Shown here: piece after piece, positions 44,331 to 55,530 of the stretch | Position numbering within the stretch: the first letter of the stretch is position 1 | Layout of the letters: every line of letters starts with the position of its first letter | Source: Burkholderiales bacterium | GTDB lineage: Bacteria > Pseudomonadota > Gammaproteobacteria > Burkholderiales > Casimicrobiaceae | DNA: 64,000 nucleotides | NCBI GenBank assembly: GCA_015075645.1 | Contig: JABTUF010000006.1 | Span: 62,001-126,000 of the forward strand | Direction of reading: 5' to 3' | Translations under genes and position numbers: made by a program | Notes under the pieces: generated by a model | Databases searched by the model: none | What the model saw: the letters and a program-made list of their open reading frames with translations, nothing else | Told to the model about the DNA's origin: nothing

Positions 44331-46324
44331 GTTCCGGGCGCGTCCTCGAGGTCGACGAGATCCGCGCCCTCGGACACGCGGTCGCCGACACGGAAATGGA
44401 TCGCGGCGACCACGCCGGCGGCCGGGGCCACGATCGAATGTTCCATCTTCATCGCCTCCAGCACGACGAGCGGCGCGCCGCGCTCGACGCGCTCGCCGAC
44501 CTTCGCGGGGACGGCGACGATCGTCCCCGACATCGGCGCGGTCAGGTGGCCGCCGTGCGCCTCCTCCTCCCCGGCGTGGGCCAGCGGATCGACGAGCGTC
44601 AGCCGGCGGCGGAGCCCGCGCGCGAACACGAGCCGATCCTCGCCCAGGCGCACGACGGACACATCGACCCGGCGCTCGCCGGTGTCGATCGACCAGCGGC
44701 CGTTCCGGTGCAGCGCGCGCACGACATTGCGCCGGCCGCCGATCTCGACGGCGACGTCGGGCAGCGAGCCGGTGAGCCGCACCGTCGACGTCGCCTCGCC
44801 GTCCCGGAAGCGCAGGACGACCGCGTGCGAGGCGCTGTTCACCCACCACGCGTCGGTCTCGCGCCAGGGAGAATGCGGGTCCGCCGCATCGCCGCCCGCG
44901 GCATCGCGCACCTGCGCGAGTTCGTCGACCGCCGCGGCGACGAGCGCGAGCGACTGCGTGGGACCGGCGGGCGGGAACAGCGCCGCGTGGTGCTTCTCGA
45001 TCAACCCGGTGTCGAGGCGGCCGGTGGCGAACGCCTCGTGCGCGACGACGCGCTCGAGGAACGCGACGTTGGTCGACACGCCCGCGACCTCGCAGTCGGC
45101 GAGCGCCGCGAGCAGCGTCGCGCATGCGCGCTCGCGATCCTCGCCCCACACGACGAGCTTCGCGAGCATCGGGTCGTACCAGGGCGAGACCTCGTCGCCG
45201 GCCGAGAATCCGGTGTCGATCCGCACGCGCGCCGACGCTTCCGGCATGCGCCAGTGCGCGATCCTGCCGATCGAGGGCAGGAAGCCGCGGTCCGGGTCCT
45301 CGGCGTAGAGGCGGGCCTCGATCGCGTGCCCGCGGATCGCGAGGTTCTGCTGCGCGAGCGGCAGCGGCTCGCCGGACGCGACGCGCAACTGCCATTCGAC
45401 GAGGTCGAGGCCGGTGATCATCTCGGTGACCGGATGCTCGACCTGCAGCCGCGTGTTCATCTCCATGAAGTAGAAGCGGCCGTCCTGCTCGGCGATGAAC
45501 TCGACCGTGCCGGCGCCGACGTAGCCGATCGCCTTCGCCGCCGCGACCGCCGCCTCGCCCATCGCGCGCCGACGCTCGGGCGTCATCCCCGGGGCGGGCG
45601 CCTCCTCGAGCACCTTCTGGTGGCGCCGCTGCACCGAGCAGTCGCGCTCGAACAGCGACACGACGCGGCCGTGCGCATCGCCGAACACCTGGATCTCGAT
45701 GTGGCGCGGCTGTGACAGATAGCGCTCGACCAGCACCCGGTCGTCGCCGAAGCCGGCGAGCGCCTCGCGCTTCGCCGAGGCGAGCGCGCCGGCGAACTCC
45801 TCCGCCGCGCGCACGATCTTCATGCCCTTGCCGCCGCCGCCGGCCGTCGCCTTGATCAGCACCGGGAACCCGATCTTCGCGGCCTCGCGCGCGAGCAGCG
45901 CCGGATCCTGGTCGTCGCCGTGGTAGCCGGGCACGAGCGGCACGCCCGCCTTGCCCATGATGGCCTTCGCCGCCGACTTCGAACCCATCGCCGCGATCGC
46001 CCCGGGCGGCGGGCCGATGAACACGATACCCGCTTCCGCGCACGCCTTCGCGAACGCCTCGTTCTCGGAGAGGAAGCCGTAGCCGGGATGGATCGCCTGC
46101 GCGCCGGTCGCGCGCGCGAGCGCGAGGATGCGCGCGCCGTCGAGGTAACTCTCGCGCGGCGGAGGAGGGCCGAGCCGATGGGCCTCGTCGCACGCGGCGA
46201 CGTGGGCGGCGTTCGCGTCGGCGTCGGAGTAGACCGCGACGGTGCGGATGCCGAGTCTGCGCGCGGTGCGTGCGACGCGGACCGCGATCTCGCCGCGGTT
46301 CGCGATCAGGATCTTGGTGAACAT
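44327..46324 (-). CDS. liuD: Methylcrotonyl-CoA carboxylase, biotin-containing alpha subunit
   Basis: Biotin carboxylase plus biotin carrier subunit, 665 residues, carboxylating 3-methylcrotonyl-CoA to 3-methylglutaconyl-CoA with LiuB. Domains: BC N-terminal (ILIANRGEIAVRV), ATP-grasp (KATAGGGGKGMKIV, MNTRLQVEHPVTE), a linker domain, and a C-terminal carrier domain with biotinylated Lys626 in LEAMKMEHS. Other biotin carboxylases look alike, but pairing with LiuB, LiuC and HMG-CoA lyase settles it. It lies 45 bases after the DUF4126 gene. Confidence 0.95.
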   Translation of the reverse strand: MFTKILIANRGEIAVRVARTARRLGIRTVAVYSDADANAAHVAACDEAHRLGPPPPRESYLDGARILALARATGAQAIHPGYGFLSENEAFAKACAEAGIVFIGPPPGAIAAMGSKSAAKAIMGKAGVPLVPGYHGDDQDPALLAREAAKIGFPVLIKATAGGGGKGMKIVRAAEEFAGALASAKREALAGFGDDRVLVERYLSQPRHIEIQVFGDAHGRVVSLFERDCSVQRRHQKVLEEAPAPGMTPERRRAMGEAAVAAAKAIGYVGAGTVEFIAEQDGRFYFMEMNTRLQVEHPVTEMITGLDLVEWQLRVASGEPLPLAQQNLAIRGHAIEARLYAEDPDRGFLPSIGRIAHWRMPEASARVRIDTGFSAGDEVSPWYDPMLAKLVVWGEDRERACATLLAALADCEVAGVSTNVAFLERVVAHEAFATGRLDTGLIEKHHAALFPPAGPTQSLALVAAAVDELAQVRDAAGGDAADPHSPWRETDAWWVNSASHAVVLRFRDGEATSTVRLTGSLPDVAVEIGGRRNVVRALHRNGRWSIDTGERRVDVSVVRLGEDRLVFARGLRRRLTLVDPLAHAGEEEAHGGHLTAPMSGTIVAVPAKVGERVERGAPLVVLEAMKMEHSIVAPAAGVVAAIHFRVGDRVSEGADLVDLEDAPGT

Positions 46325-46369
46325 GTCAGGCGCTCCCGCCGGTGGCGAGGCCCCGAACGGCAACGGCGA

Positions 46370-47002
46370 TCACGTCGGACTCCCGTTGCGTCGCGCGCCC
46401 GCGAGGCCCGCGATGCGGTCGAGGAAGCGGCCGATCAGGCGGACGAGCTTCGGCACGAGCCAGATCATCATCAGCACCGACAGGACGACGATGCCGAGCG
46501 CGATCCACGGACAGGCCCAGGCGAGCCACAGCACGGTCCCCACGGCGAGATCCTCGCCGAACGACGCGGCCCAGTTCGAGAACGGTTCGGGCGAGGTGTT
46601 GATCGCCATCCGGCTGCCGGCCTTCGTCAGGTGGCTGCCGGCGGCGAGCGTCCCGCCCAGGATCGCGGCCGCGAGCGTCGCCGCCGCCGAACTGTCGCCG
46701 AACACGCTCGCCGCGAGCGCCGCGCCGGCCGGGATGCGCACGAACGTCTGCACCGCGTCCCACGCGGTGTCGACGCCGGGAATCTTGTCGGCGAGGAACT
46801 CGACCGCGAACATGAATCCCGACGCCGCGAGGACGAACGGGTGCGCGAGGACCGTGAGGCCGCCGGGGAGCGGCACCCAGTCCAGGTATCCCGATCCGCC
46901 GACGATGAACAGCACCGCGTAGAGCCGGATGCCCGACGCCCAGCCGAACGTCGCCGCCAGCGCGACCAACTGCCAGGTGTCGAAGGAGTCCGCCGCGCCC
47001 AT
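46370..47002 (-). CDS. DUF4126 family membrane protein
   Basis: A 210-residue protein with five or six hydrophobic segments; WQLVALAATFGWASGIRLYAVLFIVG at the N terminus and AAGSHLTKAGSRMAINTSPEPFSNW in the middle are features of the DUF4126 family. It sits nine bases after the hydratase gene and before liuD, in the same transcript. Family function is not known; transport or membrane organisation for branched-chain acid use would be a guess. Confidence 0.8.
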   Translation of the reverse strand: MGAADSFDTWQLVALAATFGWASGIRLYAVLFIVGGSGYLDWVPLPGGLTVLAHPFVLAASGFMFAVEFLADKIPGVDTAWDAVQTFVRIPAGAALAASVFGDSSAAATLAAAILGGTLAAGSHLTKAGSRMAINTSPEPFSNWAASFGEDLAVGTVLWLAWACPWIALGIVVLSVLMMIWLVPKLVRLIGRFLDRIAGLAGARRNGSPT

Positions 47003-47011
47003 GCCGGATCT

Positions 47012-47857
47012 TCAGCGCCGGCGCTTCGCCGCACCGCGCAGCCGCTCGGGCAGCCACGACGGCTCCCGCTTGGCGAGGAACGCCGAGAGGCCCTCGCGCG
47101 CCTCGTCGGTCGCGCGCACGCGCGCGATGCGCTCGACCGTGTCGGCGACGAGCGGCGCGTCGATCGGGCGGTTCGCGATCGCGCGGACCAGGAGCTTCGC
47201 CTCGCGTTGGGCCTGTGGTCCAGCGAGCGCCAGCGCGTCGAGCACCTCGTCCACGCGGGCGTCGAGACCGGCGGGCGGCACGAGTTCGTGCAGCAATCCG
47301 ATCCGGTGGGCCTCCGCCGCGGAGAAGCGCTCGCCGGTGACGAAATAGCGGCGCGCGCTCCGCTCGCCGATCGCCGCCATCACGTAGGGGCCGATGGTCG
47401 AGGGGATGATCCCGAGCTTCACCTCCGAGAGCGCGAACAGCGCCTCGTCCGAGCCGATCGCGATGTCGCAGCAGGCGATGAGCCCGACGCCACCGCCGAA
47501 CGCGTTGCCCTGGACGCGGGCGAGCGTGGGCTTGGGACAGCCGGCGACCGCGGCGAGCATCGCCGCGAGCGCTTCCGCGTCCGCCAGGTTCTCGGCGCGG
47601 CCGTAGCTCGCCGTCCGGCGCATCCATTCGAGATCCGCGCCGGCGCAGAAGCTCGGCCCCGACGAGTAGAGCAGCACCGCGCGCACGCCGGGGTCGGCGC
47701 CTGCATCGCGGAACGCACGCGTGAGTTCCGCGATCAGCGTCTCGTCGAACGCGTTGTGGATCTTCGGCCGCGCGAGACCGATGCGGCGCACGCCCTCGCG
47801 GTCCGCCGCCTCCAGCGTGGTCCAGGTCCCGGGCACCGGAATGTCGTTCATCGTCAT
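47012..47857 (-). CDS. liuC: Enoyl-CoA hydratase, 3-methylglutaconyl-CoA hydratase type
   Basis: Crotonase-fold enzyme of 281 residues hydrating 3-methylglutaconyl-CoA to HMG-CoA. RPKIHNAFDETLIAELTRAF, the oxyanion region FCAGADLEWMRRTASY, and VQGNAFGGGVGLIACCDIAI; the DLEWM segment is typical of LiuC. A second ATG two codons downstream is possible. It lies six bases after liuB and is flanked by both carboxylase genes, which supports this assignment among crotonases. Confidence 0.92.
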   Translation of the reverse strand: MTMNDIPVPGTWTTLEAADREGVRRIGLARPKIHNAFDETLIAELTRAFRDAGADPGVRAVLLYSSGPSFCAGADLEWMRRTASYGRAENLADAEALAAMLAAVAGCPKPTLARVQGNAFGGGVGLIACCDIAIGSDEALFALSEVKLGIIPSTIGPYVMAAIGERSARRYFVTGERFSAAEAHRIGLLHELVPPAGLDARVDEVLDALALAGPQAQREAKLLVRAIANRPIDAPLVADTVERIARVRATDEAREGLSAFLAKREPSWLPERLRGAAKRRR

Positions 47858-47863
47858 CGTGCG

Positions 47864-49471
<1,608 letters not shown>

Positions 49472-49584
49472 GGCGTGGCGTTCGGAGTTACGCGGACGGG
49501 TGCCGGCGGCCGGTCATCGGCGCCGGCCCGCGCGCGTGGCCGGATCGGGCGAAGCAGTGTAGCGTGAACTCGGCCACCGCGTCC

Positions 49585-50670
49585 TCAAACGGTCGGGACG
49601 AGCCGCGCCCACAGTTCGACGAGGTTGCCCGCCGGATCGCGCAGATGGGCCACCCGTTGCCGCCACGACGGCTGGTCGTGAGGCTCGCGCACGAGCGCAT
49701 GCCCCGCGGCCTTCGCGCGCGCCGCGGCCGCATCGACGTCGTCGACCTCCAGGCACACGACGACCGCATCGCCCGCGCGCGGCGCGGGGCGACCGACCAC
49801 CGCACCCATCGTCGCCTCGCCGACCAGCGCAAGACGCGCGCCGCGCGTCGCCCACTCCGCGTAGACGCCGGGCACGTCGACCGCCGGCGTCGCGTCGAGG
49901 AGTTCGCGGTAGAACGCGATCGCCCGCGGAAGGTCGGCGACGACGAGCCGCAGGTGCGACAGCGCACGCACGCGGCCGGTCGCGCTCGCGCGCGCCCCGA
50001 GGAACCAGTCGAGCTGGTCGAACCGGTCGAGACCCCAGAACGGTTCGCCGTCGACGATCACGAACGGCGAGCCGAACACGCCCTTCGAGAGGCCGGTGTC
50101 GACCTCGCGCTTCAACGCGTCCTTCCACTGCGGGTCGTCGACGACCGCGCGCGCCGCCGCCGCGTCGACTCCGCCTTCCGCTGCGGAGGAAGCCGCGACG
50201 TCGGGATTCGAGATGTCGCGATCCTGCGTCCAGTACGCGCGCAGCATGGCGTGGGCCACGCGCGGCGCGCTCGTCCCGTCACGCGCCTTCGCCCACAGCA
50301 GGATGCGCGCGGGGGCCTGGGTCGCGATCGGGAAGCGCGAGGGCAACCGGAAGTCGCCGATGCCGTGGAAGCGCGCGCTGCGCTCGAAGTCGCGGCGTGA
50401 GTACTCCCCCTTCATCGGCACCTCGGTGAGCGGCGCGGTGCCCGCCGCCTTGAACGCCGCGCCGAGCAGCATCGGACGCCAGTCGACGGCGCGGCCGTGC
50501 CGCGCGGCGAGCGCCTCGATGCGACGCGACGCGAGGTACGCGTACGGAGAGCTGAAATCGAACCAGAACTCGAGCGGGGACGCGGACGCGGTGGAACCCG
50601 GCGCCGACGCAGCCTCGCGCCCGGACCCGGAGTCGTCCCGCCGGCCTCGCGGCGACACCGGCGCGCTCAC
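49585..50670 (-). CDS. Fusion of a DsbA-fold HCCA isomerase domain with a VOC (glyoxalase-fold) domain
   Basis: A 361-residue two-domain protein. Residues about 30-225 are a kappa-GST/HCCA isomerase domain ([55 protein letters not shown]). Residues about 235-361 form a single VOC unit ([58 protein letters not shown]). The frame is continuous through the linker [12 protein letters not shown]. The GTG start overlaps the stop of the acyl-CoA dehydrogenase gene. The substrate is unknown; both folds commonly act on glutathione adducts. Confidence 0.85.
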   Translation of the reverse strand: MSAPVSPRGRRDDSGSGREAASAPGSTASASPLEFWFDFSSPYAYLASRRIEALAARHGRAVDWRPMLLGAAFKAAGTAPLTEVPMKGEYSRRDFERSARFHGIGDFRLPSRFPIATQAPARILLWAKARDGTSAPRVAHAMLRAYWTQDRDISNPDVAASSAAEGGVDAAAARAVVDDPQWKDALKREVDTGLSKGVFGSPFVIVDGEPFWGLDRFDQLDWFLGARASATGRVRALSHLRLVVADLPRAIAFYRELLDATPAVDVPGVYAEWATRGARLALVGEATMGAVVGRPAPRAGDAVVVCLEVDDVDAAAARAKAAGHALVREPHDQPSWRQRVAHLRDPAGNLVELWARLVPTV

Positions 50671-51818
50671 GATACGCCTCCGCCGTCCGCGAGGAGGCTG
50701 CGCCCGATGACCAGCCGCTGGATGTCGCTCGTGCCCTCGTAGATCTGGCAGACGCGGACGTCGCGGTAGATGCGCTCGACCGGGAAGTCGTTCACGTAAC
50801 CGTAGCCTCCGTGCACCTGGATCGCCGCCGAGCACACGCGCTCGGCCATCTCGGTCGCGAAGAGCTTCGCCATCGACGCTTCCTTGAGGCAGGGCTCGCC
50901 GGCGTCCCGCAGCGCGGCCGCGTGCCAGACGAGCTGGCGCGCCGCCTCGATCTCGACCGCCATGTCGGCCAGCCGGAAGTTGACCGCCTGGTGCTCGCCG
51001 ATCGGTTTGCCGAACGCGACGCGCTCGCGCGCGTAGGCGAGCGCCGCCTCGAACGCGGCGCGCGCCATGCCCACCGCCTGCGAAGCGATGCCGATGCGCC
51101 CGGCCTCGAGGTTCGCGAGCGCGATCCTGTAGCCCTGGCCTTCCGCGCCCAGCCGGTTCGCGGCCGGGATGCGGCAATCCTCGAACGCGATCTGCGCGGT
51201 GTCGGAGGCGCGCTGGCCGAGCTTCTCCTCGACGCGCGCCACGCGGTAGCCCGGCGTCGCCGTGTCGACGACGAACGCGGAGATGCCCTTCTTCCCTGCC
51301 GCGCGGTCGGTGACCGCGAACACGACCGCGACGTCCGCGTTGGCGCCGGTCGTGATGAACTGCTTGACCCCGTTCAGCACGTACTCGTCGCCGCGGCGTT
51401 CCGCGCGCGCGGCGATCGCGCCGGCATCCGAGCCGACCTGCGGCTCGGTCAGGCAGAAGCAGCCGAGCTTCTCGCCGCGCGCGAGCGGCACGAGGAAGCG
51501 TTCGCGCTGCGCGTCGTCGCCGAACGCGTGGATCGGGCCGCAGACCACCGAGTTCTGCACGCTGACGACGGTGCTCGTCGCGCCGTCGCCCGCCGCGATC
51601 TCCTCGAGCGTCAGCGCGAGCGAGAGGTAGTCGAGCCCCGCGCCGCCCCACGCCTCGGGCACGACGACGCCCATCGCGCCGAGTTCGCCGAGCGCGCGGA
51701 GTTCCTCGCGCGGGAAGCGGTGCTCGCGGTCCCAGCGCGCGGCCTGCGGCGCGAGGCGTTCGCGCGCGAACGCGCGCATCGTGTCGCGGACGAGTCTGTG
51801 GTCGGCGGAGAGGACCAT
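50667..51818 (-). CDS. Acyl-CoA dehydrogenase (short/branched-chain type)
   Basis: FAD-dependent acyl-CoA dehydrogenase of 383 residues. [13 protein letters not shown] and the flavin segment [11 protein letters not shown] in the middle domain; C-terminal [44 protein letters not shown], in which the glutamate of YEGTSDI is the usual catalytic base of short- and medium-chain enzymes. This differs from the isovaleryl type encoded at 53779-54957. It is likely for butyryl- or methyl-branched acyl-CoA. Coupled to the downstream fusion gene by GTGA. Confidence 0.92.
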   Translation of the reverse strand: MVLSADHRLVRDTMRAFARERLAPQAARWDREHRFPREELRALGELGAMGVVVPEAWGGAGLDYLSLALTLEEIAAGDGATSTVVSVQNSVVCGPIHAFGDDAQRERFLVPLARGEKLGCFCLTEPQVGSDAGAIAARAERRGDEYVLNGVKQFITTGANADVAVVFAVTDRAAGKKGISAFVVDTATPGYRVARVEEKLGQRASDTAQIAFEDCRIPAANRLGAEGQGYRIALANLEAGRIGIASQAVGMARAAFEAALAYARERVAFGKPIGEHQAVNFRLADMAVEIEAARQLVWHAAALRDAGEPCLKEASMAKLFATEMAERVCSAAIQVHGGYGYVNDFPVERIYRDVRVCQIYEGTSDIQRLVIGRSLLADGGGVS

Positions 51819-51859
51819 CGGTCACCTCAGGTTCCGGAAGCGCATCGTGGCAGCGTCGC

Positions 51860-52489
51860 TCATCGCCGGGATTCGAACAGGAGCCGTACGGCGAGCGCGC
51901 CGAAGACGCCCGCGAGCAGGCGCTTCGAGACGACGGTCCAGCGCGTCGCGCCGGCGAGCCTGCGCTTGAGGTCCGCCGCCGCCAGCACGCACAGCGCGTC
52001 GGAAGCCCCGACGATCGCGAGCTGCGTCGCGCCGAGCACGAGCGACTGCGCGAGGACGCTGCCGCGCGACGGGTCGACGAACTGCGGAAAGAGTGCGAGC
52101 TGGAACAGCGCGACCTTCGGATTGAGGAGGCTCGTGGCGAGGCCCGCGCGGAGGAGCCCCCAGGCGGGTGCCGGCGCCACGGACGCGGCCTCCGGCAACG
52201 GCTTCGCGTCGCGCCAGGTCGTCCACGCCAGCCACGCGAGGTAGGCGGCGCCGGCGTAGCGGACCGCGTCGTACGCGTAGGGAACCGCAGCGAGCAGCGC
52301 GGAGAGCCCGAACGCCGCGGCGAGCACGTGCCCGAGGAGACCGCTCGTCGTGCCCGCGAGCGACAGGAGCCCCGCGCGCCGTCCCTGTGCCGCCGTGCGC
52401 GCCACGAGGTAGACCAGCGTCGGTCCCGGCGTGATCGCGAGCGCCACCGACGCGGCGGCGAACAGGAGCCAGGTGTCGAGCGGGATCAT
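51860..52489 (-). CDS. LysE/RhtB family amino-acid exporter
   Basis: A 209-residue inner-membrane protein with six hydrophobic helices. FAAASVALAITPGPTLVYLVARTAAQGRRAGL is the LysE-family N terminus with the conserved TPGP, followed by SLLNPKVALFQLALFPQFVDP. Relatives export homoserine, threonine or leucine. Its place within a leucine-degradation block would suit overflow export of a branched-chain amino acid, but specificity cannot be read. Confidence 0.88.
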   Translation of the reverse strand: MIPLDTWLLFAAASVALAITPGPTLVYLVARTAAQGRRAGLLSLAGTTSGLLGHVLAAAFGLSALLAAVPYAYDAVRYAGAAYLAWLAWTTWRDAKPLPEAASVAPAPAWGLLRAGLATSLLNPKVALFQLALFPQFVDPSRGSVLAQSLVLGATQLAIVGASDALCVLAAADLKRRLAGATRWTVVSKRLLAGVFGALAVRLLFESRR

Positions 52490-52511
52490 CGGCGCCGGCG
52501 CGCGGTCGAGG

Positions 52512-53696
52512 TCAGGCGAGTTCGATCGCCATCGCGGTCGCCTCGCCGCCGCCGATGCACAGCGACGCGACGCCGCGGCGCTTGCCGTATTTGCGCAGCG
52601 CGCCGATCAGCGTCACGACGATCCTCGCGCCCGAAGCGCCGATCGGGTGGCCGAGCGCGCAGGCGCCGCCGTGCACGTTCATGCGCTCGTGCGGGATGCC
52701 GTGCTCGCGCATCGCGGCCATCGTGACCACCGCGAACGCCTCGTTGACCTCGTAGAGGTCGACGTCCTTCGCGGTCCAGCCGGACTTCGCGAGCACCTTC
52801 GCGATCGCGCCGACCGGTGCCGTGGTGAACTCGCCGGGCGCCTGGGCGTGCACCGCGTGCGCGACGATCACCGCGAGCGGAGCGATCCCGCGCGCCTCGG
52901 CGGTCGAGCGGCGCATCAGCACGAGCGCCGCGGCGCCGTCGGAGATCGACGACGAGTTCGCCGCGGTCACCGTGCCGTCCTTGCGGAACGCGGGCTTCAG
53001 CGTCGGGATCTTGTCGGGCGAGGCCTTCGCCGGCTGCTCGTCCTTGTCGATGGTGACCTCGCCCTTGCGGCCCGGAACCACGACCGGCGCGATCTCCCAG
53101 GCGAAGGTCCCGTCGTTGTTCGCGCCGAGCGCGCGGGAGAGCGAGGCCAGCGCGAAGCGGTCCTGTTCCTCGCGCGTGAAGGCGAACTTCGACGCGCAGT
53201 CCTCGGCGAAGGTCCCCATCAGGCGCCCCTTGTCGTAGGCGTCCTCGAGGCCGTCCAGGAACATGTGGTCGAACACCTGCTGGTGCCCCATCCGGTAGCC
53301 CGCGCGCGCCTTGGGCATCAGGTAGGGCGCGTTGGTCATCGACTCCATGCCGCCGGCGACGATCGCCTCGTGCGAGCCCGCGGCGAGCATGTCGTGCGCG
53401 AGGATCGCCGCCTCCATCGCCGAGCCGCACATCTTGTTCACCGTCGTGCAGGGCACCGATTGCGGCAGCCCGGCCTTCAGCGCCGCCTGGCGCGCCGGCG
53501 CCTGGCCCTGGCCCGCGGGCAGCACGCAGCCCATGATGACCTTGCCGACGTCGCCGGGCGCGAGCTTCGCGCGCTCGACCGCGGCCTTGACCGCGACCGC
53601 GCCCAGGTCGCTCGCCGCGAGCGACGCGAAATCGCCCTGGAAGCCGCCCATCGGCGTGCGCGCCGCCCCCACGATGACCATCGGATCGTTCAACAT
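52512..53696 (-). CDS. atoB: Acetyl-CoA acetyltransferase (thiolase)
   Basis: Biosynthetic/degradative thiolase of 394 residues. Acyl-accepting cysteine in TVNKMCGSAMEAAI, the CHGGACALGHPIG-like NVHGGACALGHPIGASGAR with the catalytic histidine, and the second cysteine in SLCIGGGEATAMAIE. Start at MLNDPMVIVGAARTPMGG; an ATG five codons upstream is less likely. In this cluster it would cleave acetoacetyl-CoA from the HMG-CoA lyase product; with phaC nearby it could also feed PHA synthesis in reverse. Confidence 0.93.
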   Translation of the reverse strand: MLNDPMVIVGAARTPMGGFQGDFASLAASDLGAVAVKAAVERAKLAPGDVGKVIMGCVLPAGQGQAPARQAALKAGLPQSVPCTTVNKMCGSAMEAAILAHDMLAAGSHEAIVAGGMESMTNAPYLMPKARAGYRMGHQQVFDHMFLDGLEDAYDKGRLMGTFAEDCASKFAFTREEQDRFALASLSRALGANNDGTFAWEIAPVVVPGRKGEVTIDKDEQPAKASPDKIPTLKPAFRKDGTVTAANSSSISDGAAALVLMRRSTAEARGIAPLAVIVAHAVHAQAPGEFTTAPVGAIAKVLAKSGWTAKDVDLYEVNEAFAVVTMAAMREHGIPHERMNVHGGACALGHPIGASGARIVVTLIGALRKYGKRRGVASLCIGGGEATAMAIELA

Positions 53697-53778
53697 CGTC
53701 GTGCTCCTCATCCGTTCACGGCGACCGGCGCCCGCGACTTCGTCGGGATGGCGCGGCGTCGCTTCGCGCGGGGCGCGA

Positions 53779-54957
53779 TCACTTCGTTTCGTTGAAGAGT
53801 TCCCGGCCGATCAGCATCCGGCGGATCTCGCTGGTGCCGGCGCCGATCTCGTAGAGCTTCGCGTCGCGCCACAGGCGCCCCGCCGGATACTCGTTGATGT
53901 AGCCGTTGCCGCCGAGGCACTGGATCGCCTCGCCGGCCATCCACGTCGCCTTCTCCGCCGCGTAGAGGATCGCGCCGGCCGCGTCCTTGCGCGCTGCGGA
54001 GCCGCCGTGCCCGCGGTCGAGCGCCTGCGCGACCGCGTAGACGTAGGCGCGCGAGGCCTGCATCGTCGTGTACATGTCGGCGAGCTTGCCCTGCATCAAC
54101 TGGAACTCGCCGATCGGCTGGCCGAACTGATGCCGCTCGTGCACGTAGGGCACCACGACGTCCATGCACGCCTGCATGATGCCGAGCGGTCCGCCGGCGA
54201 GCACGGCGCGCTCGAAGTCGAGCCCGCTCATCAGGATGTTGACGCCGCGCCCCTCCTCCCCCAGCACGTTCGCGTCGGGGATCGCGCAGTCGCGGAACAC
54301 GAGTTCGCAGGTGTTCGAGCCGCGCATGCCGAGCTTGTCGAGCTTCTGCGCGGTCGAGAAGCCGGCCATCCCCTTCTCGACCACGAACGCGGTGATGCCG
54401 CGCGCGCCGGCCTCCGGATCGGACTTCGCGTAGACGACGAGCGTGTCGGCGTCGGGCCCGTTGGTGATCCACATCTTGCTGCCGTTCAGCACCCAGTGGC
54501 CGTCGTGCCGGGTGGCGCGGGTGCGCATCGAGACGACGTCCGAGCCCGAACCCGGCTCGCTCATCGCGAGCGCGCCGACGTGCTCGCCCGCGACGAGCTT
54601 CGGCAGGTACCTGCGCTTCTGCGCCTCGCTGCCGTTGCGGCGGATCTGGTTGACGCAGAGGTTCGAGTGCGCGCCGTAGGAGAGCCCGACCGACGCGGAC
54701 GCGCGCGAGATCTCCTCCATCGCGACGACGTGCGCGAGATAGCCGATGGCGGTGCCGCCGTACGCCTCCTCGACCGTGACGCCGAGGAGGCCGAGGTCGC
54801 CCATCTTGCGCCACAGGTCGTGCGGGAACTGGTTGTCGCGGTCGATCGCCGCGGCGCGCGGCGCGATCTCGTCGGCGGCGAACTGGCGCACCGTCTCGCG
54901 CAGCATGTCGACGGTTTCGCCGTGGTGGAAGTCGATGGACGGCAGCGCGGCGGTCAT
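53779..54957 (-). CDS. liuA: Isovaleryl-CoA dehydrogenase
   Basis: FAD enzyme of 392 residues oxidising isovaleryl-CoA to 3-methylcrotonyl-Co[37 protein letters not shown] and [12 protein letters not shown] are typical. The catalytic glutamate is in [15 protein letters not shown], while [23 protein letters not shown] has glycine at the position where other acyl-CoA dehydrogenases keep their base; this pair is the hallmark of the isovaleryl type. Its ATG overlaps the thioesterase stop (ATGA). Confidence 0.96.
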   Translation of the reverse strand: MTAALPSIDFHHGETVDMLRETVRQFAADEIAPRAAAIDRDNQFPHDLWRKMGDLGLLGVTVEEAYGGTAIGYLAHVVAMEEISRASASVGLSYGAHSNLCVNQIRRNGSEAQKRRYLPKLVAGEHVGALAMSEPGSGSDVVSMRTRATRHDGHWVLNGSKMWITNGPDADTLVVYAKSDPEAGARGITAFVVEKGMAGFSTAQKLDKLGMRGSNTCELVFRDCAIPDANVLGEEGRGVNILMSGLDFERAVLAGGPLGIMQACMDVVVPYVHERHQFGQPIGEFQLMQGKLADMYTTMQASRAYVYAVAQALDRGHGGSAARKDAAGAILYAAEKATWMAGEAIQCLGGNGYINEYPAGRLWRDAKLYEIGAGTSEIRRMLIGRELFNETK

Positions 54958-55499
54958 GGACGGCCTTTCGTGGGGTGCGGCGGACGGGCGTCCCCGTCGT
55001 CCTTGCCGTGCATCAGCATCAGCGTCTGCTGCATCAGCGCGCAGAGCCTGCGCCGGCCGCCGGATTCGGCGTGGACCTCGCCGCGCGTGATGCACAGCGT
55101 GCGTCCCGGCTTGACGACGAAACCCTCGGCGACGATCCGGTCGCCCTCCGCCGGAGCGAGCAGGTTGACCTTGAACTCGACCGTCAGCACCGAGGCGTTC
55201 GCCGGAAAGAGCGAGAAGCCGGCGTAGCCGCCCGCGCTGTCGACGATCGTCGACACGATGCCCGCGTGCACGTAGCCGTGCTGCTGCGAGATCGCGTCGT
55301 GCGGCACGAGCGAGATGGCGCAGTAGCCGGGCTCGACCGCATCGAGCGTGGCGCCGATCGTCGCCATCGCGCCCTGCCGCGCGAAGCTCATGCGCACGCG
55401 CTCCGCGGCGTCGGGCGTGCCGAACTCGAAGCGGACCTGCGGCATGACGGGCGGCCGGGTCGGCGCGGCGGGGGCCGCGCCCGGGGGTCGGGAAGCCAT
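54954..55499 (-). CDS. PaaI-type hotdog acyl-CoA thioesterase
   Basis: A hotdog-fold protein of up to 181 residues: [23 protein letters not shown], the active-site loop [23 protein letters not shown] and [15 protein letters not shown]. The HGGxxxxxxDxxxG-like pattern of PaaI is present as [14 protein letters not shown]. The first ATG (55499) lies within a few bases of a likely transcription start, so the true start may be ATG 55445 (MPQVRFEFG). First gene after the LiuR-like operator; it could hydrolyse stalled branched-chain acyl-CoA. Confidence 0.85.
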   Translation of the reverse strand: MASRPPGAAPAAPTRPPVMPQVRFEFGTPDAAERVRMSFARQGAMATIGATLDAVEPGYCAISLVPHDAISQQHGYVHAGIVSTIVDSAGGYAGFSLFPANASVLTVEFKVNLLAPAEGDRIVAEGFVVKPGRTLCITRGEVHAESGGRRRLCALMQQTLMLMHGKDDGDARPPHPTKGRP

Positions 55500-55514
55500 C
55501 GATTCTGGATTACG

Positions 55515-55530
55515 TTTACGTTAACGTCAA
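55515..55530 (-). promoter_or_regulatory. LiuR-like operator overlapping the liu promoter
   Basis: TTTACGTTAACGTCAA is a 16-bp near-perfect palindrome (one mismatched pair) of the ACGT-N2-ACGT type described for MerR-family LiuR sites in proteobacterial leucine/isovalerate operons. On the minus strand it covers a good -35, TTGACG, followed 17 bases later by CAGAAT. It lies between the merR stop codon (which it overlaps) and the thioesterase gene, so liuR product could control the thioesterase-liuA-atoB transcript. Confidence 0.65.
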
